NCBI GenBank assembly: GCA_002772825.1
Contig: PFDM01000060.1
Coordinates: forward strand, 1-16,797
Length of the DNA: 16,797 nucleotides
Source: Parcubacteria group bacterium CG10_big_fil_rev_8_21_14_0_10_38_31
Lineage (GTDB): Bacteria > Patescibacteriota > Minisyncoccia > GCA-002772825
Reading direction: 5' to 3'
In this document: positions 12,551 through 16,797 of the stretch, one piece after another
Layout: every line of letters begins with the position of its first letter
Position numbering within the stretch: position 1 is the stretch's first letter
Notes under the pieces: model-generated
What the model was told of the DNA's origin: nothing
Seen by the model: only the letters and a program-made list of their open reading frames with translations
Databases searched by the model: none
Program-made: the position numbers and the translations under genes

Positions 12551-15056
12551 ATTGCCCGTGGCAATGTTTATATTTAATAGGACTATTATCTACCTTCTTC
12601 GCTCCGCACGGACAAGGGTCATTACGACCAACCTTATCATTTTTATTAACAATAGTTTTAGTGGTATTGTCGCCATTATTATTACCGCCGGTCAAAACTC
12701 CACTCTTGTGTACCTCTTCAAGTTTCTTCTTCTCTTCCATAAAGACACCTCCCCCCATATGAGGAACTAGTTTTATCAAATTAGAATCTATCGCCTCTTC
12801 AAGCTCGTGAAAAAGTCGTAATCCTTCATTCTTATATTCAATCAAAGGATCTCTCTGACCGAAAGCGCGAAGCCTCACAGAAGAACGGACGTAATCCATT
12901 GCTTCCAAGTGTTCCAACCAGAGCATATCAATGTTCTGCAAGATAGTCATTCTAAGACTCCTGAAAAACAGATTATCGCCCATTTCTTCTCTCTTTTTTT
13001 GCACGGCGTCAAATGGCTCATCATAATCTTTGTAAATAGTCTCTATGTTGGTCCATAAAGAATTATGGTCACCCAAAAGAGCCGTCCGTCTCCTGGAATA
13101 CACAGTCTTCCTCTGCTTATTTAAAACATCATCATATTCAAGGATATGTTTTCTAGCATCAAAATTCATCCCTTCTATCTTGGTCTGAGCCGCTTCAAGA
13201 GACTTTGTGACTAACTTGTTCTCAATAGGCTCGTCTTCAGGTATGCCAAACCTTCCCATCATTGACTTGATGCGGTCCGAACCAAAAACTCTCATCAAGT
13301 CATCTTCAAGAGATACGAAAAATCTGGTCTCACCCGGATCCCCCTGTCTGCCGGAACGTCCTCTAAGCTGATTGTCTATACGCCTCGCTTCATGACGCCC
13401 TGTGCCTACCACGTAAAGACCGCCCAACTCCTTAACTTTCTCTTGTTCTTCTTCATCTTTTGGATTACCACCCAAGACGACATCCACACCTCGGCCAGCC
13501 ATATTTGTAGCAATAGTCACCCTGCCAAGTTTCCCGGCTTGAGCAATGATCTCTCCCTCCTTCTCATGGTTTTTTGCATTTAAGACTTCATGTTGAACAC
13601 CCTCTTTCTTTAGGAGGAGGGAAAGGTATTCATTTCTCTCTATAGAAACTGTTCCCACGAGGACTGGCTGGCCTTTATCGTGTAGCTCTTTTACTTTCTG
13701 AGCTACCGCCTTAAATCTTCCTTCTGATGTCTGGAAAATATAATCCTCTTTATCTTTTCTCAGTAGAGGTTTATTCGTGGGGATAGACGCCACATCTAAG
13801 TTGTAAACTTTATGAAACTCTTCAGCTGAAGTCAGAGCCGTCCCTGTCATACCAGAGAGCTTCTCATACATCCTAAAATAATTTTGAAAGGTAACACTAG
13901 CGAAAGTTCTACTCTCCTTTTGCACGGAAACTCCTTCTTTTGCTTCAACGGCTTGATGGAGTCCCTCCGACCAACGCCTACCCGGTTGAAGTCTTCCGGT
14001 AAACTCATCCACTATTATCACTTCGTCATTTTTCACCACATAATCTTTATCTCGTTCAAAAAGAGCCTTAGCGCGAATAGCCGTCTCCAAGTGGTGCACA
14101 TATTTTATCCCTTTCTCTGTATAAATATTGCCTATACCAAGAATCTTTTCCGCTTTATCTATCCCATTTTCTGTCAGGGAGATAGCACGAAGTTTCTCAT
14201 CAACTTCATAATCCGTCTCTTTGTCCATCTTCTCGGCAATCTTAGCAAAAGTTTTATATAGATCTTCCGACTCAACCGACGGAGCGGAGATGATGAGAGG
14301 AGTCCTCGCTTCATCTATCAATATAGAATCTATTTCATCAATAATCGCATAATTATAATCCCTCTGAGATAATTCATTTTCATTATAAACAATGTTGTCC
14401 CTCAAGTAATCAAAACCGAATTCATTGTTAGTGCCATAAGTTATATCAGCGTAATAAGATTCTCTCCTTGAACACGGTCTTAAAAACTCATGGACGACTT
14501 GGAAACTCCCTCTTTCATCTCTTTCCTTATCCAGATCATTTTTTTCGTGAGTTGGATCATACAAAAAAGAAGACTCGTGATTTATACAGCCGACAGAGAG
14601 ACCAAGAGCATAGTAGATTTGCCCCATCCAGACAGCATCTCTTCTTGAAAGATAATCATTAACAGTGACAATGTGGACACCCTTTCCCGAAAGCGCATTA
14701 AGATATGCCGGAAGCGTAGCAACAAGAGTTTTACCTTCCCCAGTTTTCATCTCAGCAATACTTCCTCTATGCATCACAAAACCACCCAAGAGTTGGACAT
14801 CATAATGTCTTTGGCCAAGAGTTCTTTTGGCAGCTTCTCTCACTAAAGCAAATGCCTCAGGTAAAATATCGTCCAAGGTTTCTCCTTTTGATATTCTTTC
14901 TTTCAACTCAGCCGTTTTCAACGGGAGATCTTCATCCTTTATATCCTTAATACCGGACTCCAGTTCATTAATTTTTAACACCAGTTCTTTACCCTCTTTA
15001 AGTAAAGGGCTTTCTTTGTTGAATATCTTATTATTTATATTAGTTAAGAATGACAT
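12549..15056 (-). CDS. secA: Preprotein translocase ATPase SecA
   Basis: Motor ATPase of the Sec export pathway, binding preproteins and SecYEG at the membrane; 835 residues. The Walker A sequence MKTGEGKTLVATLPAYLNAL (GEGKT about 106-110), the preprotein-crosslinking region, the DEAD-like IIDEIDSILIDEARTPLIIS, the second motor-domain motifs (NMAGRGVDV, GRSGRQGDPGETRFF) and the helical wing/scaffold region are all in order. It ends in a zinc-binding SEC-C tail starting GRNDPCPCG. In that tail about six residues (around VDNSPI) are inserted between CPCGAKK and KYKHCHG, a departure from the usual CPCGSGKKYKxCHG. The ATG at 15054-15056 is chosen because AGGA (15062-15065) precedes it at good spacing and the protein begins MSFLTNINNK; the frame is open 33 bases further. 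Confidence 0.97.
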   Translation of the reverse strand: MSFLTNINNKIFNKESPLLKEGKELVLKINELESGIKDIKDEDLPLKTAELKERISKGETLDDILPEAFALVREAAKRTLGQRHYDVQLLGGFVMHRGSIAEMKTGEGKTLVATLPAYLNALSGKGVHIVTVNDYLSRRDAVWMGQIYYALGLSVGCINHESSFLYDPTHEKNDLDKERDERGSFQVVHEFLRPCSRRESYYADITYGTNNEFGFDYLRDNIVYNENELSQRDYNYAIIDEIDSILIDEARTPLIISAPSVESEDLYKTFAKIAEKMDKETDYEVDEKLRAISLTENGIDKAEKILGIGNIYTEKGIKYVHHLETAIRAKALFERDKDYVVKNDEVIIVDEFTGRLQPGRRWSEGLHQAVEAKEGVSVQKESRTFASVTFQNYFRMYEKLSGMTGTALTSAEEFHKVYNLDVASIPTNKPLLRKDKEDYIFQTSEGRFKAVAQKVKELHDKGQPVLVGTVSIERNEYLSLLLKKEGVQHEVLNAKNHEKEGEIIAQAGKLGRVTIATNMAGRGVDVVLGGNPKDEEEQEKVKELGGLYVVGTGRHEARRIDNQLRGRSGRQGDPGETRFFVSLEDDLMRVFGSDRIKSMMGRFGIPEDEPIENKLVTKSLEAAQTKIEGMNFDARKHILEYDDVLNKQRKTVYSRRRTALLGDHNSLWTNIETIYKDYDEPFDAVQKKREEMGDNLFFRSLRMTILQNIDMLWLEHLEAMDYVRSSVRLRAFGQRDPLIEYKNEGLRLFHELEEAIDSNLIKLVPHMGGGVFMEEKKKLEEVHKSGVLTGGNNNGDNTTKTIVNKNDKVGRNDPCPCGAKKVDNSPIKYKHCHGQ

Positions 15057-15094
15057 ATTAGTCCTGTATATTAACATAAATATAGGCAAACTAA

Positions 15095-15116
15095 AACCCC
15101 CGCCTAGGCGGGGGTT
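15095..15116 (-). terminator. Rho-independent terminator of the histone-like gene
   Basis: A perfect 22-bp GC-rich palindrome (arms 15095-15105 and 15106-15116, centre GCCTAGGC) followed on the minus strand by TTTTAGTTT. It lies 18 bases after the stop of the small basic gene and before secA, so it ends the upstream unit. The perfect symmetry could make it partly bidirectional, but only the minus side has the U-run (the plus side reads TTAAAG). Confidence 0.8.
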
Positions 15117-15134
15117 AAAGCTTTGCGCTCTATC

Positions 15135-15278
15135 TTACTTCTTTCTTTTTGCTGGTTTCCTCTTTGCAGCAGTTTTCTTCTTTGCTGGTTTTCTCTTTGC
15201 TGCAGTTTTCTTTGCTGGTTTTCTTTTTGCAACTTTTTTTACTGTTTTCTTCTTTGTTGCTTTTTTCTTTGTAGCCAT
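15135..15278 (-). CDS. Small Lys/Ala/Pro-rich histone H1-like DNA-binding protein
   Basis: A 47-residue, extremely basic protein made almost only of Lys, Arg, Ala, Thr and Pro, starting MATKKKATKKK. Three repeats of AKRKPAKK, KKT or A spacing (KRKPA at about 18-22, 28-32 and 39-43) resemble the C-terminal tail of histone H1 and bacterial proteins such as Chlamydia Hc1/Hc2 and AlgP. Such tails neutralise and compact DNA, and nucleic-acid binding is the likely role here. It has no Cys, aromatic residue or acidic residue. It has its own extended -10 promoter and a strong terminator, so it is a monocistronic gene between murB and secA. The translation is continuous and the start context (AAATAAAATG) has no Shine-Dalgarno, like its neighbours. 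Confidence 0.82.
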   Translation of the reverse strand: MATKKKATKKKTVKKVAKRKPAKKTAAKRKPAKKKTAAKRKPAKRKK

Positions 15279-15306
15279 TTTATTTAAAATTAAAATTTAC
15301 AAATTT

Positions 15307-15335
15307 ATAATAACATCGACCTTTGAAATGTTATT
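15307..15335 (-). promoter_or_regulatory. Promoter of the histone-like gene with overlapping inverted repeat
   Basis: The minus strand reads TGTTATTAT, an extended -10 (TATTAT at 15307-15312, TGn at 15313-15315). An inverted repeat AATAACAT/ATGTTATT (15309-15316 and 15328-15335, 11-base loop) overlaps the hexamer and could be an operator. Predicted start near 15300, leader about 20 bases. Confidence 0.42.
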
Positions 15336-15397
15336 CCAAGTTCTTACTCTAATTATCTTTCTTTAAGAGAATAAAAACAACAAAAATTTATCAAAAC

Positions 15398-15406
15398 TGT
15401 GGATAA
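15398..15406 (-). promoter_or_regulatory. DnaA-box consensus downstream of murB
   Basis: The minus strand reads TTATCCACA, an exact DnaA-box consensus, only 4 bases from the 42-bp AT palindrome. It is the second such exact match in the window. No cluster of boxes is seen, so this is not evidence of a replication origin by itself. Confidence 0.35.
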
Positions 15407-15409
15407 CTT

Positions 15410-15451
15410 TTTTAAAAATAAAAAATTAAATTTAATTTTTTATTTTTAAAA
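15410..15451. repeat. 42-bp AT-only perfect palindrome after murB
   Basis: Bases 15410-15430 and 15431-15451 are exact reverse complements and contain only A and T, with the centre AAATTT. It begins 9 bases after the murB stop in the transcript. The outer right arm ends in T-rich sequence on the minus strand (TTTTTAAAAAAG...), so it could serve as a weak terminator or a site that melts easily. Being A/T only, part of its symmetry is easier to reach by chance than in a mixed sequence. Confidence 0.7.
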
Positions 15452-15459
15452 TTCCATTT

Positions 15460-16404
15460 TTAAAATTTTCCAACTAATTGCACTTCTTCTTCAATTTTTA
15501 TTTTAAATTTTTTATAAACTTTTTCCTTACAAATATCCGCGAGCAACTTTATATCTACGGCGGTGGCGCTCCCTTTATTTAAAATATAATTACAATGTTT
15601 CTCTGATACAAAAGCTTCTCCTATATTTACTCCGGACAATCCTACTTCTTGGATCAAAAAGCCGGCTGGCAATTTATACTTATTCTCCACCTTCTTAAAT
15701 TCAGGAAAAGCCTTAACCAGCTCTCCCTTATCTATACCCACCTTGTCCCAAGAAATATTTTTAAAGAAACATCCTGCTGACTTATTGCCATAATCACAGG
15801 ATGAAGCGCGTGACTTGGCATTTTCAAGCATTAATCTTCTTACACCATTCTCTTCCCCTTGCTCCAGCTTCAACACAACAGATAAAATTACTAAACTGGA
15901 ATCTTTTTTAAAAATAGAATCTCTATAGTCAAAGAGACATTTTTCTTTTTTAAATTTATTAACATCAAGAGTATTAAGATTAATAACTTCCACTTCTTCA
16001 ACATTAAGAGAAATACTCTTACCAAAAGCACCGGCATTACCACGGATAGCTCCACCCACAGTGCCGGGTATACCCACCGCCCACTCAAGGCCAGACAGAG
16101 AATGTTCTGTTGAGAACTGCACGAGCTTTGCTAAATTCTCACCGGCAGAGACAGTCAAATTCAAATCACTGACTGATATTCCTTTAATCTGGATTCTTAT
16201 CACCAGGCCAGCTAAACCGGAATCAGAGATTAAAACATTAGAACCACCACCTAAAATAAAAACAGATAAATTCTTCTCTTTCGCCCATGAGAGAGAATCA
16301 AAAAGATCCTGCTTTTGAGTGACAGAAACAAAGTAACGCGCGACTCCTCCCACTTTAAAAGTGGTAAAAGGTGCCAAAGAGATATTTTCTTCAATCTTCA
16401 TCAT
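15460..16404 (-). CDS. murB: UDP-N-acetylmuramate dehydrogenase (UDP-GlcNAc-enolpyruvate reductase)
   Basis: FAD- and NADPH-dependent MurB of peptidoglycan precursor synthesis, 314 residues, cytoplasmic. FAD-binding signatures are ILGGGSNVLISD (50-61) and GLEWAVGIPGTVGGAIRGNAGAFG (105-128). The substrate-site Tyr160-Arg161 lies in FDYRDS, and the catalytic Glu near 307 is in EEEVQLVG. The proton donor, usually Ser in SAGSxFKN, is Cys212 (SAGCFFKN), a substitution that still carries a proton-donating side chain. It starts with two ATG codons in tandem (16404 and 16401) and either could be used. It has its own promoter and a leader with a strong hairpin. The gene shows that the cell makes its own peptidoglycan precursors at least at this step. 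Confidence 0.95.
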   Translation of the reverse strand: MMKIEENISLAPFTTFKVGGVARYFVSVTQKQDLFDSLSWAKEKNLSVFILGGGSNVLISDSGLAGLVIRIQIKGISVSDLNLTVSAGENLAKLVQFSTEHSLSGLEWAVGIPGTVGGAIRGNAGAFGKSISLNVEEVEVINLNTLDVNKFKKEKCLFDYRDSIFKKDSSLVILSVVLKLEQGEENGVRRLMLENAKSRASSCDYGNKSAGCFFKNISWDKVGIDKGELVKAFPEFKKVENKYKLPAGFLIQEVGLSGVNIGEAFVSEKHCNYILNKGSATAVDIKLLADICKEKVYKKFKIKIEEEVQLVGKF

Positions 16405-16423
16405 TATATTAATTCCAGCCCAC

Positions 16424-16488
16424 TAAAGGAGCGGTGGGGCTAACTCCAAAAATGTCTAATTATATGAGCGCTTACCACCGCTCCTTTA
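16424..16488 (-). promoter_or_regulatory. Structured leader hairpin of murB
   Basis: A perfect 14-bp stem (16424-16437 with 16475-16488) closes a loop of 37 bases. Weaker pairing continues outward, where TTCCA and TGGAA ends match at about 16413-16417 and 16494-16498. It lies wholly within the predicted 5' leader (start near 16517, ATG at 16404). The left strand of the RNA stem contains AAAGGAG. There is no U-run after it and I do not recognise a known riboswitch. Confidence 0.6.
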
Positions 16489-16523
16489 CTAGGTTGGAAA
16501 TTCTTATCTATCTTACTTGTATA

Positions 16524-16552
16524 ATATTACAAGAAATATAATCTAAATACAA
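16524..16552 (-). promoter_or_regulatory. Likely murB promoter
   Basis: On the minus strand TTGTAT (16547-16552) and TAATAT (16524-16529) are separated by exactly 17 bases. It sits directly after the terminator at 16569-16586 and before the structured leader. Confidence 0.5.
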
Positions 16553-16568
16553 CCCACAGAAACACAAA

Positions 16569-16586
16569 ACCCGCCGTGAGGCGGGT
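16569..16586 (-). terminator. Rho-independent terminator of the TPR-like gene
   Basis: A 7-bp GC-rich stem (ACCCGCC with GGCGGGT, loop GTGA on the plus strand) followed on the minus strand by TTTTGTGTTT. It lies about 93 bases after the stop of the partial gene at the right edge and isolates it from murB. The bases between (16587-16679) show nothing else I can support. Confidence 0.8.
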
Positions 16587-16679
16587 AAGTGCAGACATTT
16601 CTGGATTCCTTATTATTGATAAAAAGGAACACTCATATGCTTTATGTATATCAGAAATAAATAAAAAAGTCAAGCGGTT

Positions 16680-16797
16680 TTACGGCTTTCTTCCCGCCTT
16701 AATCTCATTTATATAATACTCTCCTTGCGCTTTAAATTCCGGCGTCAATTTAATTGCTTCTTCAATCTCCCCTATCGCCTCATCCTTCATACCAAGC
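16680..16797 (-). CDS. C-terminal end of a TPR-like protein (partial)
   Basis: The last 39 codons of a gene that enters from the right edge of the window. The translation reads LGMKDEAIGEIEEAIKLTPE, then FKAQGEYYINEIKAGRKP and TAA. The pattern of an amphipathic pair ending AIKLTPEF is that of a tetratricopeptide repeat closing helix. The rest of the protein, and so its role, is outside the window. Confidence 0.65.
   Translation of the reverse strand, partial: LGMKDEAIGEIEEAIKLTPEFKAQGEYYINEIKAGRKP

Noticed and set aside
14827..15366. Plus-strand open frame of 179 codons with a strikingly hydrophobic, Phe/Ala-rich second half that looks like a membrane protein
   Set aside because: It is the antisense shadow of the Lys/Arg/Ala-rich histone-like gene and the secA start. 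Lys codons read backwards give Phe and Leu, and it crosses a strong terminator and two promoters.
15398..15451. Considered as the chromosomal replication origin
   Set aside because: Only one exact DnaA box is seen here, dnaA and dnaN are not in the window, and no box cluster is visible.
16404..16500. Leader region considered as a known small RNA (6S, tmRNA) or a known riboswitch
   Set aside because: No tRNA-like ends, tag frame or recognisable conserved riboswitch core; only a single strong stem with a large loop.

Overview
The window looks like part of the chromosome of a small-genome, AT-rich bacterium of the Candidate Phyla Radiation (Patescibacteria, most like Parcubacteria). This is inferred from gene content: a transketolase split into two genes, a PilM fused to a membrane helix and an SH3b domain, a tiny Lys/Ala/Pro histone-like protein, AT-rich leaders mostly without a clear Shine-Dalgarno, and short hairpins between many genes. 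The standard code appears to be in use: stops are TAA, one TAG and one TGA. Every recognised gene is on the minus strand, so transcription runs from high to low coordinates.

Right part (16797 down to about 8800): the 3' end of a TPR-like gene is followed by a rho-independent terminator. Then come murB with its own promoter and a strong leader hairpin, an AT-rich gap holding a DnaA box and a 42-bp palindrome, a 47-residue histone H1-like gene, a strong terminator, secA, the pilM-SH3b fusion, a NUDIX hydrolase and gatB. These cover cell-wall synthesis, protein export, surface pili, nucleotide clean-up and tRNA amidation.

Middle (8502-8824): a gene-free stretch of 323 bases holds four separate hairpins or palindromes, a DnaA-box consensus and an extended -10 promoter for gap.

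Left part (8501 down to 18): a compact central-carbon operon, gap - rpiB - HExxH metallopeptidase - rpe-like - transketolase N half - transketolase C half - PfkB sugar kinase - class II aldolase - 2-hydroxyacid dehydrogenase. Together these could interconvert pentose, tetrose, hexose and triose phosphates and feed glyceraldehyde 3-phosphate into lower glycolysis. No transaldolase is present in the window. A kinase plus aldolase route through a bisphosphate (for example sedoheptulose 1,7-bisphosphate) could replace it, but that is inference. Several of these enzymes have non-standard active-site residues.

Most worth pursuing: (1) a family of hairpins with constant cores and variable, base-paired outer arms, one copy of which lies inside the rpe-like reading frame; (2) a metallopeptidase with an M50-like motif order embedded in the sugar-phosphate operon; (3) a PilM covalently joined to a PilN-like INLLP peptide, a membrane helix and an external SH3b domain; (4) related intergenic repeats in three gaps of the carbon operon.
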